DNA of 64,000 bases from Clostridia bacterium (GTDB lineage Bacteria; Bacillota; Clostridia; Oscillospirales; CAG-272), in NCBI GenBank assembly GCA_017631085.1, contig JAGBTY010000017.1:62001-126000 (forward strand), in the 5' to 3' direction. Positions 36,801-45,241 of this stretch are shown here, piece by piece. Every line of letters begins with the position of its first letter. The first letter of the stretch is position 1. A model generated the notes under the pieces. The model was given only the letters and a program-made list of their open reading frames with translations. It searched no databases and was not told the DNA's origin. The translations under genes were made by a program, and so were the position numbers.

Positions 36801-37363
36801 TAGGCAAAATTAAGGAGACTGTTTACGGTATCCTTGGGGAGCAAGATCTTGCAGGAGTACTCCGCCTTTGCAACTTCGCCGTAAGGAGACGAGGAAAGCT
36901 CCATGCTGCACTCATAGTCACCTGTTTTCGACAGTACAAATGCTTCTTTTTCGCTTCCAAGCGTCAAAAACGTCGGTATCCATTCTACGAGAGTACCGTT
37001 TTTTGCTGTATAGCTTACCCTTTTTGCACGAGCGCTTACAAGGTAGCGTCCTTCGTCTGAAGTAAAGCTTACTTCAAAGTTCTTTGCCGTAACGAAATCG
37101 TTGTATAAAAACACTTCGTCAAAATAGCTGTCCAAATATTCGGATTCTTCTTGGCATATACTTTCGTCTACAAGCATAGAGAGAAGCTTCGATGGGGAGA
37201 GCTTTTTATTATTATCAAGACGGCTATCTGAAAAATCAAGACCGAAATTCTCGTTGCTGCTTCTTTCGGTTTTGTCGGCAAACGACAAAAAGGAGAGGGA
37301 GGGTACGAACATCAGGATCGTGAGGACAAGGCACAAAAGTCTTGTTGTTCCTCTTTTTTTCAT
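33836..37363 (-). CDS. Giant surface protein: helical YxxY region, proline-rich linker, Listeria-Bacteroides repeats, membrane anchor
   Basis: 1175 residues. A signal peptide is visible (LCLVLTILMFVPSLSFLSFA, cut near residue 29). Residues about 190-310 form a charged helix with a repeating tyrosine pattern (YADYLSKLAAYEQERAKYDKY and similar). A proline-rich linker spans about 511-554 (PEMPIPPTPVDEPVPPT). Several beta-grasp modules of the Listeria-Bacteroides/InlB B type follow (YEYRFLGWS, YSLAGFYP, YRYSFKGWD, YIYTFTGWSP). A membrane helix near 1133-1155 and a lysine-rich tail end the protein. It lies in one operon with ftsK and a NodB deacetylase. GGAGG precedes the ATG. It is probably a membrane-anchored envelope or adhesion protein. 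Confidence 0.82.
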   Translation of the reverse strand: MKKRGTTRLLCLVLTILMFVPSLSFLSFADKTERSSNENFGLDFSDSRLDNNKKLSPSKLLSMLVDESICQEESEYLDSYFDEVFLYNDFVTAKNFEVSFTSDEGRYLVSARAKRVSYTAKNGTLVEWIPTFLTLGSEKEAFVLSKTGDYECSMELSSSPYGEVAKAEYSCKILLPKDTVNSLLNFAYNDANQAIELAREYSDTLGSYSESLKAYREYLNKLESYEGDLAAYEEYLVVKAEYDKEYAKYADYLSKLAAYEQERAKYDKYNADHNAYIEAKANYETEYAKYLENIEKHKKYIVNSQKINSAMTAMEALFISPSSKKTGTLFNALQNAELVAMFEKYKDKLVSLYGVKEADINDMRKVSDELNELLRGYSEARKISKKEAFTFYSKNYEEITFKFNYLYEKLTLIMTRTLYNHMCGLVELEYENDKEMASYKKWRIKNVLCHIYIISNCLDDEKNLAGKFDFYSDTGAVYSYYFSDLLDTNLIIADHNAASPENLKWMDEVKEGIPPEMPIPPTPVDEPVPPTKVNEPKDVPMEVQKPTKPTAVLPPEAPSEEKKAFVNQAEEIVNAFNNGKIKARNEYVSDVELILKASAMRTVRESGERGIYFISFDGSVYSDKTFDGEITLPPEAPEREKDEAYEYRFLGWSYSPYEMQSVSLTRSVSDVYLYALYEKTPRSYEVTFKSEGKTVLKKTYLYGEIPDITDISHNFSKEDTADATYSLAGFYPQIRKVTKDTVYNAIYTSSHRMYKITFDVLGEKTEKTLPYGVTPQPPIITGHIYKGSFRYSFKGWDKSISAVSSDAEYTALFDSERLISPVISGETEDTAVVVGSLYDYTVMCNGIEEIEFSTLLKLAKNENKRLQFVYNGAEIIFPEETVKAFERYGIVSFKLSESNNGIAFSLIDYNGESISPPDEIKMRLVCSDEQSNGAFVFGSYFSGATKKSSCIVNEGFAEFVANANVYYKLKRQFTVNISPSKNGAVFINGEKITAGEAIPLVFHPNSEYFVSKIIITNMSDNTKVELDSLEGYLMPYSDIEVSIIFERRTYTVSFVCHGETVSTEKYYLGDIPDPPDVPSSYEEDGYIYTFTGWSPTVVGVTEDTVYSATYYREVYDANRGSGEGNALRSIIIGQILPMAIGILLLSGGITFIAVKRHKKKKLAKSNTEKKDIDNE

Positions 37364-37404
37364 GACAGGTATCCTCCCTCGTTTAATTTTTGGAGTTATT
37401 TACA

Positions 37405-38223
37405 TTAAAGTTTCAATGTCTCGCCAGAAGCTATTGAATAAGTTTTTCCATCTTTTTGGAACCAAAGAGTTCTGCAAGTCGGATTGAAGACAGCAGAGGA
37501 ATCTGCGCGCCATATGAGCTGGTTGTACGCTTCTACATATTCGTATATCTCGGTGTTCGAAGCATACCAGATGTCATCGCGTCCGCTCATATACTCGCAA
37601 AACTCCTCAATGACGTTCCAGTTGTCGTTGTTGTCAAATTCGTAAGAGTGACCCCAGAGATAGAACATGGCCGATCCGTATCTGATCTCGTGCTCTGCGA
37701 AGGTCTTTGCAAGTTCCATGAGCCTTGGATTGTTGTGGTGAGCCGTGGGATCGAGCTTCAGCCAATCGGATGGAAGCCCGAAGCTCTCGGTAGAACGTGT
37801 CGTTCTCGCATAGCAAAAGCCGCATGAACGAAGCATATCTACGACCTTATCGTTGTATGCGCCGTAAGCGTACGCCATTCCTCTTACGCTTCTGTCAAAT
37901 TCTTTTTCAAGTGCGGCTCTGTCGGTTATCATGTCGTAAGCCATCTGCGCGGGAGAGATCCCGCTGAGATTCATATGGCGGTATCCGTGAGCGGCAATAT
38001 CCTGACCGTATTTTGTGAACAGCTCCTTGGCATCCGAGACGGATAGATTCCAGTGCTTAACGCCGTCATCGGGAGCGAGCTGACCTCCACCCAGATTAAA
38101 TGTACACTTTATTCCGTACTTATCGAGTATCTCGCACAGTCTCTTGTCCTGCTGAACTCCGTCGTCATAGCTGAGTGTCAGTGTCTTTTTTCTTCCCTCT
38201 GGAAATCGCATCCATATTATCAT
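37405..38223 (-). CDS. NodB-type polysaccharide deacetylase
   Basis: 272 residues. The catalytic motif TLSYDDG (about 15-21) supplies the aspartates, and HGYRHMNLS supplies the zinc histidines. The later MFYLWGHSYEF matches the motif region of small deacetylases. There is no signal peptide, which is unusual for peptidoglycan or chitin deacetylases, so a cytoplasmic substrate or a different carbohydrate is possible. It lies 17 bp after ftsK and 41 bp before the giant surface protein in the same direction. AAGGAG precedes the ATG by about 10 nt. Confidence 0.88.
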   Translation of the reverse strand: MIIWMRFPEGRKKTLTLSYDDGVQQDKRLCEILDKYGIKCTFNLGGGQLAPDDGVKHWNLSVSDAKELFTKYGQDIAAHGYRHMNLSGISPAQMAYDMITDRAALEKEFDRSVRGMAYAYGAYNDKVVDMLRSCGFCYARTTRSTESFGLPSDWLKLDPTAHHNNPRLMELAKTFAEHEIRYGSAMFYLWGHSYEFDNNDNWNVIEEFCEYMSGRDDIWYASNTEIYEYVEAYNQLIWRADSSAVFNPTCRTLWFQKDGKTYSIASGETLKL

Positions 38224-38240
38224 TTTTAGCTATCTCCTTA

Positions 38241-41042
38241 TTATTCTTCTCCTGAAGCTCCGCCCTCAAGTGTACCATCGGCGGACCTTCTCATAAATTC
38301 GTCCATTGTGAGAAGCACTCTTCTTGGCTTGTTTCCGTCGGGTTTGCTGACGTATCCAAGCTCTTCCATCGTATCTATTATTTTAGCTGCGCGTCCGTAT
38401 CCCACGCCAAGACGTCTTTGCATCAGGGATGTGGATATCTTTCCTTCCTCTACGGCAAGCTTTATGGCGTCTCTGAGTTTGTTGTCTCCTCCATCTCCGT
38501 CAGAGGATGGAAAATCGGACATTGAAGAAGCACCCTTCTTGCCCATACCGCATTTTGCCGCTTCTTCTTCTATTCTGTTGATAAATTCGGTATTGTATCT
38601 TGCCTGGCCGTTATTTTCCTTGACGAAGCTTACTATCTTGTCTATCTCGACCTCGCTGACAAATGCACCCTGAACTCTCATAGGCTTGGATGCGCCTACG
38701 GGAGCGAAGAGCATATCTCCTCGACCAATAAGGCTTTCAGCGCCAGCCACGTCGATAATTGTTCTTGAATCCACCTGTGACATAACGGTACAAGCGATTC
38801 TCGATGGAACGTTTGCTTTGATAAGACCTGTAATTACGTCAACCGAAGGTCTTTGAGTACCGAGTATCATGTGTATTCCGGCGGCTCTTGCCTTTTGAGC
38901 AATACGGCATATAGAGCTTTCGACCTCGTCTCTTGCTGTCATCATGAGGTCGGCGAGCTCGTCTATGATTATGACCATGTGGGGCATAAACTCCATGTCG
39001 GGATTATTTTCAGCTGCAGCATTATAGCTTGCTATATCACGAACCCCCGCTTTTTCGATAAGCTCAAATCTTCTTTCCATTTCGCCAACAGCAGATGCCA
39101 GCGCACCTGCAGCCTTTTTGGGCTCGCTGACGATAGGACAGTAAAGATGAGGAATGTTCTTATACATATTAAACTCTACTTTTTTCGGGTCAATAAGTAT
39201 AAGCTTCAGCTCTTCGGGCTTTGCTTTATAAAGTATACTTACGATGATGCAGTTGATGCATATCGACTTACCCGAACCCGTTGTTCCCGCAATAAGCAGG
39301 TGAGGCATCTTTCCAATATCGAAATGTATGGGATTTCCGCCAACATCCATGCCGAGACAAGCGGTCAGCTTGCTCTTGGATTCGGTAAATTTGGGGCTTT
39401 CGATAAGGTCTCTGAGATATACCGTCGCTCTCGTTCTGTTTGGAACTTCGATTCCGACAGCGGGCTTTCCCGGTATAGGTGCTTCTATACGCACACCAGA
39501 CGTAGCAAGGCTGAGCGCGATGTCGTCAACAAGATTTGCTATTGCCCTGACGCGTATACCGACCTCGGGCTTCAGCTCGTATCTGGTTATGGTAGGACCT
39601 CTTGAATAGGTTATCTCCTTAACACCTACTCTGAAACTCTTAAGTGTTTCAACAAGGTTTCTGGCGTTTTCCTTAAGCTCTTCCGAGTGGTCCTCGTCCA
39701 CTGCGTTTTTATTTTCGGAGAGAAGCTCTATGGGAGGATAGATATAGGGCGTTATTATTTCGGGTTCTTCCTCGTCGTCCTCATTTGGCGCAACAGCCGC
39801 TACGTCGGACAGAAGTTCCTCGTTCTCTATTTCGCCAAGGTCAAGCTCATTAGCCGCTTCGGTCGGAACGGACTGGTTCTTCATGTCCTCTGTAGGTAAT
39901 CCGCCAAGTACGTCTTCAAGACTTGTAAATTCGTTTGAATCATACGCCGTGTCGTCACCGTAATCCTTTGGAGCGTCGTCTCCTATATCAAGTTTGTTGA
40001 AATCAAGATCATTAGTATTTTTTGAAGAATTTTTAAGAGCTTTTTCGCTTTCCTCGACTGAAGGTCCTATGTATACCTCTTTTTCGGGCGCGTTTTCATA
40101 ATTGGGCGCTGCTTCCGGTTGAATGTCTCCGAACAATCCATCGAGAACTTCTTTTTCGTTATTTGTCCTATCGTTTTTGTTCTCTTTGTTTTCGAAAGCT
40201 ACTCTTGCCCCTGCCGCTGCCATTCTATTGCGGCGTTTGCGGTCGTCTTCGCTATCGTCGGAAATATCCTCTTCGATCTTTCTTCCGTTTCTGCCCATAG
40301 CCGACATTTTTTCTTCTGCTTCGCGTTCTGCCCGCTGAAGTTTTGCATCTCTTTGTTTTTGCTGGAGTTTTTCGATTATGTAATCGGGGGTCAGACCAAT
40401 CATAAGTATTGCGAAGAACACGAGAAGGACAACAAGTATTATGGTAGATACCAGCTGCTTGAAGCATAGTACCATAAGTGCCCCGAAAAGACTTCCGACG
40501 ATACCGCCTCCGTGACCGTTCTCTGCTGCGTCTGTCCACATTTCCGGAATATCAACTCCTCCGTAATCGGCAAAAACGCCAAACATAGAGGCAATGGTAA
40601 AGATAACGAGAGCCGACATAACTCCTTGAGTTATAAGTCTTTTTCTCGCCTTTTTGTATTCGGGATAATCGGGAGCACCCTCTCCGAGAGGAGATTTCCA
40701 GGTGATATTATAAAGACACCATTTTACGCCGACGTAACCGAATATCAGCGGTAGTCCGTAAGCGGCAGGACCTAAAAGGCCGCAAAGGATAAACTGTATC
40801 CAATATCCCAGTACTCCTACTCCGTCGTCGATATTAAGAAGCTTTACGGTAACGAAGAAGATACACAGTATCAAAGCAAATACCATAAAGAAATATGGCA
40901 TTGCCTTTTTTATCGCACTTCTTACTGCTTTTTTGTGGGAAACGTTCCCTGTGTTTCCTTTTTTATTGGACTGCATATTACCGCCTATCTTTTCCTGTTG
41001 CGTTTTGTTTCGGTTGTTTTGCGGTTTTCTTTTTTCAGGCAT
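38241..41042 (-). CDS. ftsK: FtsK/SpoIIIE DNA translocase
   Basis: 933 residues. The N-terminus carries about four membrane helices (residues 45-220), followed by a long acidic linker (about 250-460). The RecA-like motor has Walker A AGTTGSGKS (about 583-591) and the Walker B region MVIIIDELADLMM, and the C-terminal gamma winged helix ends in MQRRLGVGYGRAAKIIDTMEELG, which reads KOPS-like sequences. It pumps chromosomal DNA through the closing septum, and in spore formers into the forespore. GGAGG lies 5 nt before the ATG. It heads the operon with the deacetylase, surface protein and probably tcdA. Confidence 0.95.
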   Translation of the reverse strand: MPEKRKPQNNRNKTQQEKIGGNMQSNKKGNTGNVSHKKAVRSAIKKAMPYFFMVFALILCIFFVTVKLLNIDDGVGVLGYWIQFILCGLLGPAAYGLPLIFGYVGVKWCLYNITWKSPLGEGAPDYPEYKKARKRLITQGVMSALVIFTIASMFGVFADYGGVDIPEMWTDAAENGHGGGIVGSLFGALMVLCFKQLVSTIILVVLLVFFAILMIGLTPDYIIEKLQQKQRDAKLQRAEREAEEKMSAMGRNGRKIEEDISDDSEDDRKRRNRMAAAGARVAFENKENKNDRTNNEKEVLDGLFGDIQPEAAPNYENAPEKEVYIGPSVEESEKALKNSSKNTNDLDFNKLDIGDDAPKDYGDDTAYDSNEFTSLEDVLGGLPTEDMKNQSVPTEAANELDLGEIENEELLSDVAAVAPNEDDEEEPEIITPYIYPPIELLSENKNAVDEDHSEELKENARNLVETLKSFRVGVKEITYSRGPTITRYELKPEVGIRVRAIANLVDDIALSLATSGVRIEAPIPGKPAVGIEVPNRTRATVYLRDLIESPKFTESKSKLTACLGMDVGGNPIHFDIGKMPHLLIAGTTGSGKSICINCIIVSILYKAKPEELKLILIDPKKVEFNMYKNIPHLYCPIVSEPKKAAGALASAVGEMERRFELIEKAGVRDIASYNAAAENNPDMEFMPHMVIIIDELADLMMTARDEVESSICRIAQKARAAGIHMILGTQRPSVDVITGLIKANVPSRIACTVMSQVDSRTIIDVAGAESLIGRGDMLFAPVGASKPMRVQGAFVSEVEIDKIVSFVKENNGQARYNTEFINRIEEEAAKCGMGKKGASSMSDFPSSDGDGGDNKLRDAIKLAVEEGKISTSLMQRRLGVGYGRAAKIIDTMEELGYVSKPDGNKPRRVLLTMDEFMRRSADGTLEGGASGEE

Positions 41043-41103
41043 TTTTACCTCCGATTTTTTAAGTGTAGATTATCTTAAAAATATTTAGTCAATAATTACT
41101 TTA

Positions 41104-41132
41104 ATTATATCATAAAAAAAATAATGATTCAA
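41104..41132 (-). promoter_or_regulatory. SigA promoter of the ftsK operon
   Basis: On the - strand, TTGAAT (41127-41132), 17-nt spacer, TATAAT (41104-41109). Confidence 0.75.
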
Positions 41133-41179
41133 GATATGAAAGAAAAAAATTTTCTTTTTTGAGTCGGAACGGAGAAAAT

Positions 41180-41569
41180 ATGCTCTCGTTTAAGGGGATA
41201 AAAAACAAACCTCTCACCGTCACCGTTTTGCTTGGCGCTTCCGCAGGATTTGTAAACGGTCTTTTAGGTGCTGGGGGAGGAATACTTATAGTACTTGCTC
41301 TGAAAAAAATACTGAAAAAGGAAAGCGCTGACGAAAAAGAGATATTTGCAAATTCTCTTGCCATTATGCTTCCCGTTTCTGTTTTTTCGGCATTTCTCTA
41401 TGCCGCGCGCGGAAATATTTCATTGGTTGGCTTCGATGCCTTTATAATACCTGCGATTCTAGGTGGAATTTTTGGCGCGATCCTTCTCGGCAAGCTAAAG
41501 CCAAAGGTCATACGGATGCTTTTCGGGGTATTGGTCATAGTTTCGGGGATACTTATGATTATTAATTAA
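41180..41569 (+). CDS. TSUP (TauE/SafE) permease, first half
   Basis: 129 residues with about four membrane helices. The TSUP repeat signature GFVNGLLGAGGGILIV is near the start. TSUP transporters normally have about 250 residues made of two such repeats. This gene carries one and the next gene carries the other. The start is the ATG at 41180, with ACGGAG 6 nt upstream. The substrate (sulphite, sulphonate or other organic anion in known members) cannot be told. Confidence 0.82.
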   Translation: MLSFKGIKNKPLTVTVLLGASAGFVNGLLGAGGGILIVLALKKILKKESADEKEIFANSLAIMLPVSVFSAFLYAARGNISLVGFDAFIIPAILGGIFGAILLGKLKPKVIRMLFGVLVIVSGILMIIN

Positions 41570-41590
41570 ATGTTTTTTCGGGGGATCATT

Positions 41591-41941
41591 ATGACAAACG
41601 CGATAATAAGCTTTATCATTGCAGCGCTTTCTGGAATGGGGATAGGAGGTGGAGGTCTATTCGTTATATACCTTTCTCTCTTTACAAATATCCCACAGAT
41701 CACCTGTCAAGGTATAAATCTGCTTTTTTTCATTCTTTCGGGAGGTGCTGGGCTTTTTGTACACTTCAAAAAAAGACGGTTTTTTTCTGTTACACTATTG
41801 CTCGCTGTAACCGCTATGATAGGCGCTATTGTAGGAGTTATTATAGGAGGGTTTGTTTCAAATTTTATTCTTCGAAAGGCCTTTGGAACGATGCTGGTTA
41901 TAACGGGAATATTTTCTTTGAAGAAGCTTTCCCGTAACTGA
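41591..41941 (+). CDS. TSUP (TauE/SafE) permease, second half
   Basis: 116 residues with about four membrane helices and its own copy of the signature (IAALSGMGIGGGGLFVIYL). The start ATG at 41591 follows CGGGGGATC; an in-frame ATG at 41570 directly abuts the stop of the first half. The two halves are in different frames and separated by clear start signals, so this is more likely a natural two-gene heterodimer than a fresh frameshift. Confidence 0.8.
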   Translation: MTNAIISFIIAALSGMGIGGGGLFVIYLSLFTNIPQITCQGINLLFFILSGGAGLFVHFKKRRFFSVTLLLAVTAMIGAIVGVIIGGFVSNFILRKAFGTMLVITGIFSLKKLSRN

Positions 41942-42270
41942 AAATTAACATTTATTTATCTTTTTTGTTTACTTTTACCAATCAAAAGTTTTCCACAATG
42001 TCTTTGTTTTTCAGAATACTTTTTTCTTGATTATTGTGGAAAACATTGTGGATTCTGTGGAAAATCTTGATAGATATAGCTTTTTTTCTTAAGCGAAAAA
42101 TTTTTTTATGTGGAAAACTTTTGTCTTTTCTCTGTCAATACCCTTTTTGAAAATTCTTCATTTTCCCCATTTTGCACAATTTGACATTTTTCGCAAATAT
42201 TGAAGCATTTTTTGAAACATAAAAATAATAGCCGCCGGTTCAATAAAATGACCGACGGCTTAAAATTTTT
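41942..42270. other. AT-rich gene-free spacer with a DnaA-box cluster
   Basis: Exact TTTTCCACA boxes occur at 41989-41997 (+) and, as TGTGGAAAA, at 42035-42043, 42056-42064 and 42109-42117 (-). A variant TGTGGATTC (42047-42055) abuts the third. That is five sites in 129 bp flanked by long A/T runs. Apart from the nagB terminator at its right end, nothing else explains this stretch between convergent genes. Confidence 0.7.
42221..42259 (-). terminator. Terminator of nagB
   Basis: On the - strand GCCGTCGGT pairs with the GCCGCCGGTT complement across an ATTTTATT loop and is followed by TATTATTTTT. Confidence 0.8.
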
Positions 42271-42996
42271 TTAAACAAGAGAATACGCATCCTTATCGCA
42301 AATAAAGATAACGTCGGGGTGGAGGCAGAGGAGAGACGCGGGACAAGCGGTGGAGATATTACCCTTGAGCATATCTCTTACGGCTTCGGCTTTATCTGCT
42401 CCCGATGCGAGAATAACGATTCTGCGCGCCTTGAATACGCTCTGTATTCCCATTGTAAGCGCGTGCTTGGGTACGTCAGCCTCGGATTCGAAGAATCTTG
42501 AGTTTGCTTCTATCGTGCTTTCCGTAAGCGCGGTGAGGTGGGTGAAGGGAACAAGATAGGAGTCAGGCTCGTTAAATCCGATGTGGCCGTTTCTTCCGAT
42601 ACCGAGTATCTGGATATCGATACCGCCCATAGCATCTATTTTTGCCTCGTATTCGCGACAGAAGGCATCAACATCCTTTGCAGTTCCGTCGGGAACATTG
42701 GTGTTTGCCTTGTCTATGTTGGTCTTGTCGAAAAGATTTTTATTCATGAAATAACGGTAGCTCTGCTCGTTTTCGGGAGATATGGGGTAATATTCGTCAA
42801 GGTTTACCGAGCGGACTTCGGAAAAATCAAGTCCTTCCTCAGTGCACTTCTTTCCGAGAAGAGAGTACATTCCAACTGGGGTAGATCCTGTTGCAAGACC
42901 GATAACGCAATTCGGTTTTTCGGATATGACCTCTGCGAAATAATTTGCCGCAAGCTCGGACATCTTTTCATAATTTTCAACAACGTGTATCTGCAT
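42271..42996 (-). CDS. nagB: Glucosamine-6-phosphate deaminase
   Basis: 241 residues. Converts glucosamine 6-phosphate to fructose 6-phosphate and ammonia in amino-sugar use. Family marks are GLATGSTPVGMY, NLDEYYPIS, the GIGRNGHIGFNEP segment with the catalytic histidine, and ALTMGIQSV. The start is the ATG at 42996, with GGAGG 8 nt upstream; the TTG 15 bp earlier overlaps that site. It is transcribed alone. No nagA or glmS ribozyme is seen beside it. Confidence 0.96.
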   Translation of the reverse strand: MQIHVVENYEKMSELAANYFAEVISEKPNCVIGLATGSTPVGMYSLLGKKCTEEGLDFSEVRSVNLDEYYPISPENEQSYRYFMNKNLFDKTNIDKANTNVPDGTAKDVDAFCREYEAKIDAMGGIDIQILGIGRNGHIGFNEPDSYLVPFTHLTALTESTIEANSRFFESEADVPKHALTMGIQSVFKARRIVILASGADKAEAVRDMLKGNISTACPASLLCLHPDVIFICDKDAYSLV

Positions 42997-43110
42997 TTGA
43001 GTTTCCTCCAAATTAATATTATTTCAAGTATATTTTAACACAAGATTTTTGATATGTCTTTCGATAAAAGGGCAAAGTTTTTGTATATTTGGTATAATTT
43101 CATCAAAAAC

Positions 43111-43139
43111 TTGACTTTTTGTGAAAAAAGATTTATAAT
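43111..43139 (+). promoter_or_regulatory. SigA promoter of the AraC-type regulator
   Basis: TTGACT (43111-43116), 17-nt spacer, TATAAT (43134-43139). Confidence 0.8.
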
Positions 43140-43169
43140 TTAGAAAAAAGATAAAGGAAAAGAAATGTC

Positions 43170-44093
43170 ATGAAATATATACCGACTGTAATGAAAAGAG
43201 AGCTATCGGTGGACAGTATAATATCAATACATTACTTTGAATATACTCCGGAATTTTTCTTCCCGGGAGAGAGCCATAACTGTTGGGAGATCGTATATTG
43301 CGACAAGGGAGAGCTTACCGCTTATGCGGGAGGCGACAGACAGATACTTTCCGAAGGTCAGGCGTATCTGCATCCGCCATATCAGTTTCACCGTATAGAA
43401 ACGAGAAAAAGCTCGGCAAACTCGGTAATCATTGCCTTTGAGTCCGACTGCAAGGAGCTATACGGTATTTCGGATAAGATACTGAACACGGATAGACATA
43501 CTGTTGAAGCTTTATTTTCTATATTAAGAGAGGGAGCGGTAAGCTTTGAAAATACTCCCGGAAGAGTATACGACCCACAGCTGAAGCGAAAAAAAAGCCC
43601 GGAGCTTTTCGCGTCCGAGCAGGTAATACAGATATATATAGAACTTTTACTTATCGACCTTATAAGGCAGAGTAGGGAAACGAGGAATGTATCTTCTTCC
43701 ATCACGCCTCCCCTGGTCAGACGGGAAGGGCTCATATCCGAGATAGTTGAGTATATGAACAAAAATCTATCCGAGAAGATAACCTTTCCCATGATAACCG
43801 AAAGATTTTCCATAAGTTCTACAACTCTGAAAAAGCTTTTTAAGAAAAATATGAACTGCGGGGCGATGGAATATTTGAATGAGTTGAGGATCGCGAAGAG
43901 CAAGGTCTTGCTTCGAGAGGGACTTTCGTGTACCGAAATCAGTCAGCGATGTGGATTTTGTTCTATTCATCACTTTTCAAAGAATTTTAAAGAGAGTCTA
44001 GGAATGTCTCCTACTGAATATGTTAAAAGTGTAAAATCCCTTCTTGAAGAGCCGAATGAAGAAGATCAGTTTATTTTTCTTGACACAAAATAA
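43170..44093 (+). CDS. AraC-family transcriptional regulator
   Basis: 307 residues. The N-terminal cupin-like sensing domain includes SHNCWEIVYCDKGELTAYAGG and HPPYQFHRIE. The C-terminal double helix-turn-helix has FSISSTTLKKLFKKN and the signature GFCSIHHFSKNFKESLGMSPTEY. AAAGGA lies about 11 nt before the ATG. Its 3' end overlaps the convergent eutH gene by 28 bp. The inducing ligand is unknown; cupin AraC proteins of this kind usually sense sugars. Confidence 0.93.
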   Translation: MKYIPTVMKRELSVDSIISIHYFEYTPEFFFPGESHNCWEIVYCDKGELTAYAGGDRQILSEGQAYLHPPYQFHRIETRKSSANSVIIAFESDCKELYGISDKILNTDRHTVEALFSILREGAVSFENTPGRVYDPQLKRKKSPELFASEQVIQIYIELLLIDLIRQSRETRNVSSSITPPLVRREGLISEIVEYMNKNLSEKITFPMITERFSISSTTLKKLFKKNMNCGAMEYLNELRIAKSKVLLREGLSCTEISQRCGFCSIHHFSKNFKESLGMSPTEYVKSVKSLLEEPNEEDQFIFLDTK

Positions 44094-45133
44094 GCAACTG
44101 CTATTGCAGAAATTCCGGAAATAAGCTTTCCGACCACCACGGCGGCGGCGTACGGCGGAGCAAACATAGCGGTAAATGCCAGATGATCTCCCAGAGCAAA
44201 TGCGGCAGATACGGCAAACGCCATATTAATAACTATGCCGCGTGGAGCCATCTTTTCCACAAGGCCAAAGGTTGGGATAGAGCTTGCGAGAGAAGTCAAA
44301 AGTCCAAGAGATGACGTTTCGTCAAGCCCTGTTTTCTTTGAGAGAAGTCCAAGAGGTTTTTTTAAAAGTCTTGATAGGATACTTATAAGAGGGAAGACGC
44401 CCGATAGCATAAATGCCAGCTTGAAGAGCATCTCGTATGATTCGGAGGCTGGAGCGAGACCTTTTATGGGGGTATATCCTGTCATAGCTTCAAGTATAGC
44501 GAGACCGAGGCCGAGCATTATAAGAGCAAAAAGGATTTTTCCGAACACGGACACGATCTTTACCGATACTCTTGGAGCTTTGATAAGTCCGAGGATTATG
44601 ACCGTGGAGAATATAAGCAAAGGAATAAGGTCAACGATAAGAGCTATGGGGTGGAGTTTTAGCATAAGTCCCGACACAAAACAGCCTACGGGAATCGTTG
44701 AAACACCCGAAAGAAGACCGAGGATCACATACTTATGAGAGCTTTCGGGAGTGGTCTTTAATACGGTGGGAAGTGTAAAGGATATAGTAACTCCCATCAT
44801 TGACGAGACGACGGTCGCGTTGAACAATCCAATAGATCCGTCAAGTGCAAGCTCAGAAGAAAGTGCAGCACCACCCATGTCGTTAGCAACGAGCATTGCC
44901 GAAAAGATCGACGGATCGATGTGTAAAAAGCTTGACAAGGGGATTATTGCAGGTGATATAAATGTTTTTATTAAGGGAACGAGACATATCATTCCAAGCA
45001 TGGATAGAGTCAACGCGCCTACAAGCTTTATGCCCTTTTCAAATTCCTCGCCCAGACCAAAATGATTTCCCGTTATGGCATCAAGGATGCCTATTATTGA
45101 AAAAATTGAAAATATCAACATCAATACGTTCAT
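44066..45133 (-). CDS. eutH: EutH-type ethanolamine permease
   Basis: 355 residues with about ten membrane helices. Conserved segments match EutH: HFGLGEEFEKGIKLVGALTLSMLGM, ANDMGGAALSSELA and APRGIVINMAFAVSAAFALGDHLAF. EutH brings ethanolamine into the cell. No other eut gene (lyase, shell proteins) is present in the window, so it is an orphan here. Its stop region overlaps the end of the AraC gene by 28 bp, a tail-to-tail overlap. A consensus promoter precedes it, but the ribosome binding site is weak. Confidence 0.9.
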   Translation of the reverse strand: MNVLMLIFSIFSIIGILDAITGNHFGLGEEFEKGIKLVGALTLSMLGMICLVPLIKTFISPAIIPLSSFLHIDPSIFSAMLVANDMGGAALSSELALDGSIGLFNATVVSSMMGVTISFTLPTVLKTTPESSHKYVILGLLSGVSTIPVGCFVSGLMLKLHPIALIVDLIPLLIFSTVIILGLIKAPRVSVKIVSVFGKILFALIMLGLGLAILEAMTGYTPIKGLAPASESYEMLFKLAFMLSGVFPLISILSRLLKKPLGLLSKKTGLDETSSLGLLTSLASSIPTFGLVEKMAPRGIVINMAFAVSAAFALGDHLAFTAMFAPPYAAAVVVGKLISGISAIAVAYFVSRKIN

Positions 45134-45170
45134 TTTGACTTTTGTGACCTTTCACGGTTTTGATAGAGAC

Positions 45171-45199
45171 ATTATAGCACACAAATCACCTTTTTTCAA
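45171..45199 (-). promoter_or_regulatory. SigA promoter of eutH
   Basis: On the - strand, TTGAAA (45194-45199), 17-nt spacer, TATAAT (45171-45176). Confidence 0.85.
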
Positions 45200-45241
45200 T
45201 AGAAACTATATAAAAATAATGGAGCAAAATAAAAAATTCCA

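Noticed and set aside
42997-43110. glmS-type ribozyme or riboswitch before nagB
   Set aside because: The leader is short and shows no glmS core or other known aptamer elements.
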